Shown: positions 6,639 to 13,610 of the stretch, piece by piece
Position numbering within the stretch: the stretch's first letter is position 1
Layout of the letters: each line of letters opens with the position of its first letter
Assembly: GCF_000226875.1 (NCBI RefSeq)
Contig: NZ_JH164926.1
Coordinates: forward strand, 1,768,088 to 1,795,112
Length of the DNA stretch: 27,025 bases
Origin: Neisseria shayeganii 871
GTDB lineage: Bacteria; Pseudomonadota; Gammaproteobacteria; Burkholderiales; Neisseriaceae
Reading direction: 5' to 3'
The notes under the pieces: model-generated
Database searches by the model: none
Told to the model about the DNA's origin: nothing
What the model saw: the letters and a program-made list of their open reading frames with translations, nothing else
Translations under genes and position numbers: made by a program

Positions 6639-6679
6639 AAAAAGCTTTCAGGTAGCCTAAGGCTACCTGAAAGCTTTTT
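6639..6679. terminator. Inverted DUS pair, bidirectional terminator
   Basis: A 19-bp perfect stem (6639-6657 and 6661-6679) with a TAA loop contains two exact DUS copies and is flanked by A and T runs. It separates the convergent NYN gene and histidine-rich gene. Confidence 0.9.
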
Positions 6680-6695
6680 CATACCGTGGCCGGAT

Positions 6696-7034
6696 TTATT
6701 TCACGATTTCCACCGGGCCGTGGTCGTCGCAATGATCGCCGTGCTGATGATGCAGGCGGCCGTTCACAATGTAATCAATATGGTCGCCGTGCGGCACCGC
6801 TTCGTGCCCGCAACCTTCGCCGTGAATATGGTCGCCGCACTGATGGGCATGGTTGCAGGCATCGGGATTGGTTTCGTTTACATCCAGCACGTGTTCGTCA
6901 TAATGGCCGTTGTGCTCGTGGTGCAGATGGCCGTCGTGCAGATAGTCCACATGATCGCCGTGTTTGATGGCCGTATGGCCGCAACCGGCGCCGTGGACAT
7001 GATCGTGGTTTTCGTGGGTATGGCAGTTGCTCAT
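6696..7034 (-). CDS. Histidine-rich metal-binding protein with internal duplication
   Basis: From the ATG at 7034, which has AAGGAG seven bases upstream, the protein is 112 residues with 27 His and 6 Cys. Residues 12-48 and 69-105 are a gap-free 37-residue repeat with 22 identities by eye (pattern HxHGxGCGH, HGDHxDY, GxLHHxH). No signal peptide is seen, so it is probably cytosolic. Composition points to binding of Zn or Ni, as a buffer, reservoir or chaperone; this is inference. It is transcribed toward the NYN gene and away from hisD, whose enzyme is a zinc protein. An upstream ATG in the same frame (7076) overlaps the promoter and is rejected. Confidence 0.82.
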   Translation of the reverse strand: MSNCHTHENHDHVHGAGCGHTAIKHGDHVDYLHDGHLHHEHNGHYDEHVLDVNETNPDACNHAHQCGDHIHGEGCGHEAVPHGDHIDYIVNGRLHHQHGDHCDDHGPVEIVK

Positions 7035-7071
7035 GGCAGGCTCCTTGTGCTTGTGTGTGGAATAGGCAACT

Positions 7072-7100
7072 ACCATACAGGCGCGGTGATTTTATGTCAA
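7072..7100 (-). promoter_or_regulatory. Promoter of the histidine-rich gene
   Basis: On the minus strand a perfect TTGACA (7095-7100) is followed by 17 bases and TATGGT (7072-7077). A possible Zur-like half-palindrome (TGTTATGCTATATTA, 7131-7145) lies upstream of the -35, but the match and position are weak. Confidence 0.65.
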
Positions 7101-7318
7101 TAAGTTTTTGATTTATATCTGAATTTGATTTAATATAGCATAACAATCCACATCATTTGACTGTGTGATTGCGTTTGCCGTCATGGCACAAAAACGGCAT
7201 AATTTCCTGCTTAACGATGTCGCTGCCGGTAATGCGGAAAAATTTTGAAAATCCTTGATGGCCAAAATTCTTGCTGCCGATTCCTCTTTGCTTTATCACC
7301 CAAACCGATTGAATACTC

Positions 7319-8617
7319 ATGAAACACCTCACCACCCAATCCGCCGACTTTCAAGCCGAACTGCAAGCCCTGCTGGCTTTTGAAACCGCACAAGACCCGA
7401 AAATCGACCAAATCGTGGCCGATATTTGTGCCGATGTGCAACAACGCGGCGACGCCGCCGTGGTGGAATACACCAACCGTTTTGACGGAACCTCCGCCGC
7501 CAGCATGGTGGAACTCACTTTGCAGCAAAACGATTTGAAAGCAGCATTTGAAAGATTGCCACAAGACGTTCAGGTAGCCCTGACCACCGCAGCCGCCCGT
7601 GTAGAAAGCTATCATCAGCATCAGAAAATGAGTTCGTGGCAATACACCGACGAAGACGGCACCCTGCTCGGCCAGCAAATCACCCCGCTCGACCGCGTCG
7701 GCATCTATGTGCCCGGCGGCAAAGCGGCTTACCCCAGCTCGGTCATCATGAACGCCATGCCCGCTCATGTGGCCGGCGTGCCGGAAATCATCATGGTGGT
7801 GCCCACACCCAAAGGCGAGCGTAACGACATTGTGCTGGCCGCCGCATTCGTGGCCGGCGTTACCAAAGTATTCACCATCGGCGGCGCACAAGCAGTGGCC
7901 GCCTTGGCTTACGGCACCGAAACCGTGCCGCAGGTGGATAAAATCACCGGCCCCGGCAACGCCTTCGTGGCCGCCGCCAAACGCCGTGTGTTCGGCGTGG
8001 TGGGCATCGATATGGTGGCCGGGCCGTCTGAAATTCTGGTGATTGCCGACGGCAGCACGCCGCCGGAGTGGGTGGCGATGGATTTGTTCAGCCAAGCCGA
8101 GCACGACGAAATCGCCCAAGCGATTTTGATTGCCACCGATGCAGGCTACCTGAAAGCCGTTGAAGCGGCGATGGAGAGATTGATCGAAGAGATGCCGCGC
8201 CGCGCCATTATCGAAGCCTCGCTAAACAACCGCGGCGCCATGATTTTGGCCAAAGATTTAGACGAAGCCTGCGAGATTGCCAACTATATCGCGCCGGAGC
8301 ATTTGGAACTGTCGGTAGAAAACGCACAACAATGGTCGGCCAAAATCCGTCATGCCGGCGCCATCTTCATGGGCCGCTACACCAGCGAAAGCCTGGGCGA
8401 CTACTGCGCCGGCCCCAATCATGTGCTGCCCACCAGCCGCACGGCACGTTTTTCCTCTCCGTTGGGCACTTACGACTTCCAAAAACGCAGCAGCCTGATT
8501 CAGGTTTCCGAACAAGGCGCACAGAAGTTAGGCAAAATCGCCAGCGTCTTGGCGCATGGCGAAAGATTGACCGCGCACGCCCGTGCGGCGGAGCTCCGCT
8601 TGGCAGAAAAAGAGTGA
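7319..8617 (+). CDS. hisD: Histidinol dehydrogenase
   Basis: HisD is a zinc enzyme that makes the last two NAD-dependent oxidations from histidinol to histidine. The 432-residue length is normal. Motifs include VGIYVPGGKAAYPSSVIMNA, ITGPGNAFV, DMVAGPSEILVIAD, the zinc-ligand region SQAEHDE (about residue 259), SLGDYCAGPNHVLPT with the metal Asp near 361, and HGERLTAHARAA near the C-terminus. Two DUS-like 12-mers lie inside (7569-7580 with one mismatch; 8143-8154 exact, translated as GYLK). The rest of the his genes are not here, and hisG is separated from it by two unrelated genes. Confidence 0.97.
   Translation: MKHLTTQSADFQAELQALLAFETAQDPKIDQIVADICADVQQRGDAAVVEYTNRFDGTSAASMVELTLQQNDLKAAFERLPQDVQVALTTAAARVESYHQHQKMSSWQYTDEDGTLLGQQITPLDRVGIYVPGGKAAYPSSVIMNAMPAHVAGVPEIIMVVPTPKGERNDIVLAAAFVAGVTKVFTIGGAQAVAALAYGTETVPQVDKITGPGNAFVAAAKRRVFGVVGIDMVAGPSEILVIADGSTPPEWVAMDLFSQAEHDEIAQAILIATDAGYLKAVEAAMERLIEEMPRRAIIEASLNNRGAMILAKDLDEACEIANYIAPEHLELSVENAQQWSAKIRHAGAIFMGRYTSESLGDYCAGPNHVLPTSRTARFSSPLGTYDFQKRSSLIQVSEQGAQKLGKIASVLAHGERLTAHARAAELRLAEKE
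7569..7580 (-). repeat. Near-match DNA uptake sequence in hisD
   Basis: TTCAGGTAGCCC, 11 of 12 bases, translated as VQVAL. Confidence 0.6.
8143..8154 (+). repeat. DNA uptake sequence in hisD
   Basis: Exact AGGCTACCTGAA, read in frame as part of AGYLKA. Confidence 0.9.
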
Positions 8618-8671
8618 AGCGGAGCTTGGTAATTCTGGGGAGACCTAGCTTTGATTGGTTTCACATAGATT

Positions 8672-8767
8672 GAGACCTTTGCAAAACCCCCATCTGCGGC
8701 GCATTTCCGCGTTGTGCGCTGGCACGCCTGGAACTGCATCCACATCTGGAGGTTTTGCAAAGGTCTC
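8672..8767. mobile_element. Miniature inverted-repeat element, short form (copy B)
   Basis: This 96-bp element begins GAGACCTTTGCAAAA and ends TTTTGCAAAGGTCTC. The 5-bp duplication AGATT lies on each side (8667-8671 and 8768-8772). Internal arms CCCCCATCTGCGGCGCATTT and GGAACTGCATCCACATCTGG are shared with the longer copies. It has no coding capacity. The ends resemble those I recall for IS1106-type (IS5 family) elements of Neisseria, so it is probably mobilised in trans. Confidence 0.8.
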
Positions 8768-8772
8768 AGATT

Positions 8773-8904
8773 CCCAATTGTGATGCCGCTTGGCGATCAG
8801 AGGCATACGATTTGTTGCAACAGTTTCTGAGCCGTCCTCTGAACCCTATTGGGCGTTCCGGTCACGATAAGTGGCAAAGCAGATTATCCTTAACATGCCG
8901 TTAG
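8773..8904 (+). other. Unassigned open segment between two miniature elements
   Basis: The frame from 8773 is open for 43 codons (including DAAWRSEAYDLLQQFLSRPL) and stops at 8902-8904, shortly before a terminator. It has no start codon and could be the 3' tail of a lost gene. I do not recognise it. The rest of 8618-9088 holds only the two elements, the terminator and a DUS. Confidence 0.2.
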
Positions 8905-8933
8905 CTCAACTTTTGTGATGCTACTTTCCACAA

Positions 8934-8957
8934 AAGCTCGCCGAAAGGCGTGCTTTT
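8934..8957 (+). terminator. Intrinsic terminator
   Basis: AAGCTCGCC-GAAA-GGCGTGCTT with one mismatch is followed by a T run on the plus strand. It could end hisD transcripts or those of the lost upstream gene. Confidence 0.75.
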
Positions 8958-8969
8958 TTGCGTCAGGCT

Positions 8970-9061
8970 GAAACTTTTACAAAACCTCCAGATGTGGATG
9001 CAGTTCCAGGCGTGCCAGCGCACAACGCAGAAATCGCTGCAGATGGGGGCGCAAAGGTCTC
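8970..9061. mobile_element. Miniature inverted-repeat element, short form, inverted and decayed (copy C)
   Basis: A 92-bp copy in opposite orientation to copy B. The left end has decayed (GAAACTTTTACAAAA) and the right end is CGCAAAGGTCTC. The 5-bp duplication AGGCT is exact (8965-8969 and 9062-9066). The right duplicate is the first five bases of a DUS. Confidence 0.78.
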
Positions 9062-9073
9062 AGGCTACCTGAA
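9062..9073 (+). repeat. DNA uptake sequence abutting a miniature element
   Basis: Exact AGGCTACCTGAA directly next to element copy C; its first five bases are the target duplication. Confidence 0.9.
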
Positions 9074-9088
9074 AAGCGGCGGCGTATG

Positions 9089-10174
9089 TTAAAGGCCGAC
9101 CACATCGATGATCATCACTTCCGATTGCGAGCCCAGGCGGAAAGGCACGCCCCAAAAGCCGTAACCGGAAGTGACGAAGTAATGGCCCAAGCCGCGCTGT
9201 TGGTAGCCGTAAGACAAATCATAAATCCAATCGACAATAAAATTGGAGGGGAACACCTGCCCTTTATGCACATGGCCGGAAACTTGGATGTCGATGGGCA
9301 GGGCTTGGTGCAAACGGATTTCGGTGGGCCGGTGGTCAAGCAGGAAAACCGGCTCGCGGGTATCTACCGAATCCAGCAGCTCGGCCGTGCTTTTGCGCTG
9401 CCGGTCGAGATCGTCGGGACGGCCCACCAGCCAAAAACCGGCATCCAAACGGACCACGTCGTCGTTCAGCACCCGGATGCCGGCCGCTTCCAGTTCGGCA
9501 CGGATGGCGTCTTGATGGCCGAACAGATCGTGGTTGCCCAAGGTGGCATACACGCCGAGGGGCGCGCGCAGTTGTTGCAGATGACGTTGCATATTTTCCG
9601 AGCGGTAAGCGCGGGTGTCGTCGTCCATCAAATCACCGGGCAGCAGGATGATGTCCACCTGTTCCCGCTGCATGATGGCGCTGAGGCGGTCGAGCTGGCG
9701 GGCGCCGAACAGTACGCCCAAGTGGGTGTCGCTGGCCAGACCGATGCGGACGGGACGGGGCAAGGGTTTGTCGATGGCCACCCGGTAATGGTGCACCACC
9801 GGCGTATAGGCGTTGTAAACGGAAATGCCCAACAGGAACATGAACAAAGCGGCCGCCAGCGGGCGCAGCAGGCTGCCCAAACGGGCGGGCGCAATGCGCC
9901 GCCGCAACAGCAGGTGCAACAGCCAAACGGCGGAGACAGTGAGCACGCCGTACCACAGCAGCACCATCCAGCCGGCGCTCAAACGGAAAACACCGGGCCA
10001 AACGCGCAACAGCGACAACAGCAACAGGCCGTTGCCGATGCCGAACACCAGCCAGCGGATTTTACGGCGGGCAGCGGGTTTCAGGTAGCCTTGCAGCAGC
10101 CAGAACAGCCCGCGGCTGCACAGCCAGCTGAACAATTGGAGCAAAAGAATGGCGATCAGCAGGAAATAAAGCAC
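9089..10174 (-). CDS. Membrane-anchored metallophosphoesterase (YaeI/YkuE-like)
   Basis: The 361-residue protein (GTG start at 10174) has about four N-terminal membrane segments: VLYFLLIAILLLQLF, a stretch around LVFGIGNGLLLLSLL, WMVLLWYGVLTVSAVWLL and LAAALFMFLLGIS. A calcineurin-like phosphoesterase domain follows, with SDTHLG (Asp149, His151), LPGDLMDDD (Asp181), LGNHD (Asn214, His215), DHRP (His281) and SGHVHKGQ (His301, His303). All metal-ligand motifs are present. The active site probably faces the periplasm; the substrate is unknown. Upstream in-frame starts up to 10282 would overlap the divergent peroxidase promoter. A DUS (10080-10091) encodes its GYLK. Confidence 0.87.
   Translation of the reverse strand: MLYFLLIAILLLQLFSWLCSRGLFWLLQGYLKPAARRKIRWLVFGIGNGLLLLSLLRVWPGVFRLSAGWMVLLWYGVLTVSAVWLLHLLLRRRIAPARLGSLLRPLAAALFMFLLGISVYNAYTPVVHHYRVAIDKPLPRPVRIGLASDTHLGVLFGARQLDRLSAIMQREQVDIILLPGDLMDDDTRAYRSENMQRHLQQLRAPLGVYATLGNHDLFGHQDAIRAELEAAGIRVLNDDVVRLDAGFWLVGRPDDLDRQRKSTAELLDSVDTREPVFLLDHRPTEIRLHQALPIDIQVSGHVHKGQVFPSNFIVDWIYDLSYGYQQRGLGHYFVTSGYGFWGVPFRLGSQSEVMIIDVVGL
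10080..10091 (-). repeat. DNA uptake sequence inside the phosphoesterase gene
   Basis: Exact TTCAGGTAGCCT on the plus strand. On the coding strand it reads in frame as part of QGYLKP. Confidence 0.9.
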
Positions 10175-10257
10175 GATGGTGTTTGCCCGAGATGATAAAA
10201 AGCGGCATTCTAACACCGTCAGCGGTTCTTCGAGAGCGGTTGGCCAGGGTTTACGGT

Positions 10258-10263
10258 TATAAT
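10258..10263 (+). promoter_or_regulatory. -10 element of the Dyp-type peroxidase gene
   Basis: A perfect TATAAT lies 33 bases before the ATG. No good -35 is visible at 16-18 bases, so this is tentative. Confidence 0.4.
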
Positions 10264-10296
10264 GGCGCCAGAAAAATGCCACTCAGGAGATTACCG

Positions 10297-11202
10297 ATGA
10301 CCACCCCGCAAACCGCCATCATTCCCGACCACTGCCGCGCCGCCATTTTTATGGAAGCCGATACACAGGCCGCGCCCGCCGAGCTGGCTGAAGCCTGCCG
10401 CCGGAGTTTGGCGGCTTTGTCCGATCTGCAGACACAGTATCCCGATGCCTGCTTGGGCTTGACCATCGGTTTCGGTGCCGATTGCTGGCAAGCTTTTGGC
10501 CACACGGAAGAGGGAAAAGACATCAAGCCCTTCCGCGCTTTGGGCGGCGGTTTGGCGCCGGCCACCCAGCACGATATCCTGTTTCACATCCAATCTTTGC
10601 GCCCCGACGTGAATTTCTCGCTCGGCCAGGCCGTGCTGGAAGCCTTTGAGGGACTGCTCACCGTAGCCAGCGAAAACCACGGTTTCCGTTGGGTAGAAGA
10701 GCGCGGCTTGGAAGGCTTTGTGGACGGCACGGAAAACCCGCAAGGCGAAGAAAACATCCGTCAGGTAGGCGTCATCGGCGGCGATGCCCCCGATGCGGGC
10801 GGCAGCTATGTGCTGCTGCAGAAATACTGCCACGATTTGAAGAAATGGAACCGCTTGAGCGTGCCGGAACAGGAACAATGCATCGGCCGCAGCAAAGCGG
10901 ACAACATCGAGTTTGCCCGCAGCGACCGCTTGCCCGACTCGCACCTCAACCGAACCAATCTGAAAGAAGACGGCGTCGGGCTGAAAATCGTCCGCCGCAG
11001 CCTGCCCTACGGCACGGTAAGCGGAGAACACGGCCTGATGTTCATCGCTTATTGCGCCCGCTTGTGGAACATCGAAGCACAACTCTTGAGCATGTTCGGC
11101 GAGAGCGACGGCAAAACCGATTTACTGCTGACGCATGTGACGGCCGCAGTTTCCGGCGCCTACTATTACGCACCCTCTGTGGAGCGGCTCAACAGCCTGT
11201 AA
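10297..11202 (+). CDS. yfeX: Dyp-type haem peroxidase, YfeX subfamily
   Basis: A haem-dependent peroxidase; E. coli YfeX uses peroxide to oxidise dyes and porphyrinogens. The 301-residue length and residue spacing match YfeX closely. The signature GFVDGTENP (140-148) has the catalytic Asp143, the proximal haem ligand is in DSHLNRTNL (His216), and the distal Arg lies in KIVRRSLPYGT (about 233). The C-terminal AYCARLWNIEAQLLSMFG is also typical. No signal peptide or Tat motif, so it is cytosolic. CAGGAGA precedes the ATG at 10297 and decides the start over upstream in-frame codons. Confidence 0.95.
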   Translation: MTTPQTAIIPDHCRAAIFMEADTQAAPAELAEACRRSLAALSDLQTQYPDACLGLTIGFGADCWQAFGHTEEGKDIKPFRALGGGLAPATQHDILFHIQSLRPDVNFSLGQAVLEAFEGLLTVASENHGFRWVEERGLEGFVDGTENPQGEENIRQVGVIGGDAPDAGGSYVLLQKYCHDLKKWNRLSVPEQEQCIGRSKADNIEFARSDRLPDSHLNRTNLKEDGVGLKIVRRSLPYGTVSGEHGLMFIAYCARLWNIEAQLLSMFGESDGKTDLLLTHVTAAVSGAYYYAPSVERLNSL

Positions 11203-11209
11203 ACCGGTT

Positions 11210-11221
11210 TTCAGGTAGCCC
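11210..11221 (-). repeat. Near-match DNA uptake sequence immediately before a start codon
   Basis: TTCAGGTAGCCC (11 of 12) ends at the base before the tatD-family ATG. Its AGG is the only Shine-Dalgarno-like sequence available. Confidence 0.7.
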
Positions 11222-11974
11222 ATGCTCACCGACAGCCATTGCCATTTGGCCGACTCCGCATTCGGCGGGCGCACCGATGCCGTGCTGGCGCAAGCCCGTG
11301 CGGCAGGAGTCGCCCGTTTTTTGGTGCCAGCGGCCCGTGAATCGGATTTTGCCGCAGTGGCGGCACTGCACCGCCCGCCGCAGATTTACGCTGCCTTGGG
11401 CGTGCACCCCTGGTATGCCGGCGAATGGCACACCGAAACCAGCGAGCGTTTGGCCGCTGCCTTGCAGGCGCAGCCGGAAATGTGGGTGGGAGAAATCGGT
11501 TTGGATTACCACCCCCGACACCGCGCAAACGCGGCCTTGCAGTTGGCGGTTTTCCGGGAACAATTGGCGCTGGCCTCACGCTTGGAACGACCGGTGGTGC
11601 TGCACAATTTAAAAGCAATGTCAGATTTGACGGCGGAGCTGAAGCGGCAGCGCTTTGCAGCGGGCGGAATTGCGCATGCGTTTTCAGGTAGCCTGGAGGA
11701 AGCGCAGCTGCTGATCCGCTGCGGCCTGCTCATCGGCATCGGCACGCTGGTATTGAATCCGCATGCCCGCAGAGCCCGCGAGGCGGCAGCCAAGCTGCCC
11801 TTGGAATATTTGGTGTTGGAAACCGACAGCCCTTTTATGCTACCGCCGGGAGAAGAAAGCAACACGCCGGCCAATGTTGCACGGGTGGCCGATGTGGTGG
11901 CGGCTTTGCGCGGCATCAGCCGGGAAACCGTGGCCGCGGCCACCGAGGCGAACATCGGGCGTTTGTTGGGATAA
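11222..11974 (+). CDS. TatD-family metal-dependent hydrolase (YjjV-like)
   Basis: TatD proteins are TIM-barrel hydrolases with DNase activity in several members. The 250-residue protein has DSHCHL (His6, His8), VPAARESDF, AALGVHPWY, the metal Glu in VGEIGLDYH, GIAHAFSGSLEEA and ETDSPFMLPPG. The HAFSGS form and overall sequence are closer to YjjV than to TatD proper. An exact DUS (11683-11694) lies inside and encodes FSGSL. The gene follows the peroxidase by 19 bases and may share its transcript. The ATG directly abuts a DUS-like sequence. Confidence 0.92.
   Translation: MLTDSHCHLADSAFGGRTDAVLAQARAAGVARFLVPAARESDFAAVAALHRPPQIYAALGVHPWYAGEWHTETSERLAAALQAQPEMWVGEIGLDYHPRHRANAALQLAVFREQLALASRLERPVVLHNLKAMSDLTAELKRQRFAAGGIAHAFSGSLEEAQLLIRCGLLIGIGTLVLNPHARRAREAAAKLPLEYLVLETDSPFMLPPGEESNTPANVARVADVVAALRGISRETVAAATEANIGRLLG
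11683..11694 (-). repeat. DNA uptake sequence in the tatD-family gene
   Basis: Exact TTCAGGTAGCCT, translated as part of FSGSL, a conserved motif of the family. Confidence 0.9.
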
Positions 11975-12128
11975 TGAGCTTGGTTTGGTCACGCGGTCGT
12001 GTATTGCTGGGCCGGAGTCTTGGTTTCGGTATCAGCAGGCTGCTGTGGCATTGACCCATGAAGCGCATTCAGGTGGGCCAACGCTGAATCGGCGTGGCTT
12101 ATGGACACTTGTATATTTAAGATATGCC
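11975..12128. other. Intergenic stretch without recognised features
   Basis: Between the tatD-family stop and the next miniature element. A plus-strand frame through here continues from an antisense-like frame inside the tatD-family gene and has no protein-like motifs. I see nothing else in it. Confidence 0.5.
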
Positions 12129-12311
12129 GAGACCTTTGCAACACCCCCATCTGCGGCGCATTTCTGCGTTGTGCGTTTATGCCCTATGGGTACTGCTCGC
12201 TCGCTTAGCCTTGTAGATGATATGTCTTTCCCACGGGGATTCCTGCGTTCACGCTCGCTGCGCTGCTACGCCTGGAACGGCATCCACATCTGGAGGTTTT
12301 GCAAAAGTCTC
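12129..12311. mobile_element. Miniature inverted-repeat element, longest form (copy D)
   Basis: This 183-bp copy has ends GAGACCTTTGCAACA and TTTTGCAAAAGTCTC, each with small changes. It shares the outer arms with the other copies and carries extra central sequence (about 12175-12275). Flanks are ATGCC (12124-12128) and GTGCC (12312-12316), a 4-of-5 target duplication. It lies downstream of the lpxH stop, with the two transcription units convergent. Confidence 0.75.
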
Positions 12312-12333
12312 GTGCCGTATCAATATTCGCATT

Positions 12334-13083
12334 TCAGGAGGCAAAGCACTCAGGCAGCCGTAAGGTTTCGGCACGTACACCGTTGGGGGACACCAGAAGG
12401 CAGCCGCCTTCGCTGCCATACCAATCTTGCAGTACGTAACGGGTAAAACTGCGGCCGTCGGGCAAAGTATGGTTGTGGACGGCCGGGCGGTGGGTGTGGC
12501 CGTGGATCAAGTCGGCGGCGGGGTAGTGCTGCATCAGGGCGGCGATGCCTTCCGGTGTGGCATCTGACATTTCGCTTTTGCCGTTTTTGGCTTTGCCCAG
12601 CTCGCTCATTTGGCGTATTTGCGCAGCCAACAAGCGGCGCTCGGCCAAGGGTTTGCCTAAGACGGCGGCTTGCCAGGCAGGATGGCGCGATTGGGCGCGA
12701 AACTGCATATAGGGCAGGTCGGCGGTACACAATTCGTCGCCGTGGGCGATGACGTAAGGGCGTCCGTAGAGGGTAATCAGGCTGTGTTCGGGCAGCAGCT
12801 GGATACCGCTGCGGCGGGCGAAGTCGGCGCCGAGCAGAAAGTCGCGGTTGCCGTGGACGAAATAGGCGGGCGTGTGCCGGGTAAATTCGGCCAAGTGTTC
12901 GGCGATGCGGACGGCAAAGGGAGCGTCATCGTCGTCGCCGATCCAGGCATCGAAGAAGTCGCCGAGGATATAAAGCGCGTCGGTTTTCCCTTGCCAGCGC
13001 CGGAGGTGGTGCAGAAACAGCTCGTTCAGCTCGGGATGCTCGGCAGACAGGTGCAGGTCGGCGATAAAAACGGTTTGGTTCAT
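12334..13083 (-). CDS. lpxH: UDP-2,3-diacylglucosamine diphosphatase
   Basis: LpxH hydrolyses UDP-2,3-diacylglucosamine to lipid X, the fourth step of lipid A synthesis, at the cytoplasmic face of the inner membrane. The 249-residue protein shows the dinuclear metal motifs of the family: FIADLHLS (Asp9, His11), LGDFFDAWIGDD (Asp42), VHGNRDFLLG (Asn79, Arg80), IAHGDELCT (His114) and IHGHTHRPA (His194, His196, His198). The start MNQTVFIADLHL is the usual N-terminus. The ArsC/Spx-like gene lies immediately upstream on the same strand with a 28-base gap. Confidence 0.96.
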   Translation of the reverse strand: MNQTVFIADLHLSAEHPELNELFLHHLRRWQGKTDALYILGDFFDAWIGDDDDAPFAVRIAEHLAEFTRHTPAYFVHGNRDFLLGADFARRSGIQLLPEHSLITLYGRPYVIAHGDELCTADLPYMQFRAQSRHPAWQAAVLGKPLAERRLLAAQIRQMSELGKAKNGKSEMSDATPEGIAALMQHYPAADLIHGHTHRPAVHNHTLPDGRSFTRYVLQDWYGSEGGCLLVSPNGVRAETLRLPECFAS

Positions 13084-13108
13084 GTGGCGTGCTGGTTTTT
13101 AGAGTGAA

Positions 13109-13120
13109 AGGCTACCTGAA
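13109..13120 (+). repeat. DNA uptake sequence supplying a stop codon
   Basis: Exact AGGCTACCTGAA. On the minus strand it reads TTC AGG TAG, the last two residues (Phe-Arg) and stop of the ArsC/Spx-like gene. Confidence 0.92.
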
Positions 13121-13465
13121 AGCAAACAGGCTTTGATAATGTTCGGCTTGGAAGCCGACGCTGACGCGGTTTTGGCTGACCAATACCGGCCGTTTGATGA
13201 CGGAGGGATGAGCCTGCATCAAGGCGATGGCGCCGGAGAGGGTGTTGGCGGCGACTTTTTCTTCATCACTCAGTTTGCGCCAAGTGGTGCCTTTGCGGTT
13301 GAGCAAAACATCGGCTCCAGCTTCGTCCAGCCATTGTTGCAGCAGCTTTTCATCGGGCGGATCGGTTTTGAAATTGACGAAAGTGTAGGCTTGTTGATGC
13401 TCGTCAAGCCAGCTGCGGGCTTTTTTGACGGTGGCGCAGTTGGGGATGCCGTAAAGCGTAATCAT
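13112..13465 (-). CDS. ArsC/Spx-family reductase (YffB-like)
   Basis: The 117-residue protein starts MITLYGIPNCATVKKAR, with the single catalytic-type Cys of the YffB/ArsC thioredoxin-fold family. It continues with YTFVNFKTDPP, LLNRKGTTWRKL and a conserved KRPVLV. The Cys-X-X-Cys of Spx is not present (NCATV), so a glutathione-dependent reductase like YffB is the better guess. The true role of this subfamily is poorly defined. In-frame codons further upstream (to 13711) have no protein-like sequence, so I start at 13465. It ends inside a DUS and precedes lpxH. Confidence 0.88.
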   Translation of the reverse strand: MITLYGIPNCATVKKARSWLDEHQQAYTFVNFKTDPPDEKLLQQWLDEAGADVLLNRKGTTWRKLSDEEKVAANTLSGAIALMQAHPSVIKRPVLVSQNRVSVGFQAEHYQSLFAFR

Positions 13466-13610
13466 TTTGTGTATAATCCTTAACGGGATGGCAGAGGATG
13501 AAACGGGCGCTATTGTACGGGTTGCCTGTTTTATTGTCATGATGCCGCACGGTCGGTTGAATGAATCGGTTGTGCACAACCTGTATTTGAGGCGATTGGA
13601 AGGAGTCGAT

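Noticed and set aside
7131..7145. Zur-box-like palindrome upstream of the histidine-rich gene
   Set aside because: Only one half-site matches well and it lies upstream of the -35; kept as a note, not as a feature.
7211..8119. 302-codon minus-strand frame opposite hisD
   Set aside because: Antisense shadow of a secure gene; no ribosome site or motif.
9086..10195. 369-codon plus-strand frame opposite the metallophosphoesterase
   Set aside because: The Gln/Ala/His-rich sequence has no domain, while the opposite strand has complete metal-ligand motifs.
11763..12446. 227-codon plus-strand frame across the tatD-family gene end, miniature element D and the lpxH end
   Set aside because: It joins unrelated DNA, including a mobile element, and has no protein-like motif.
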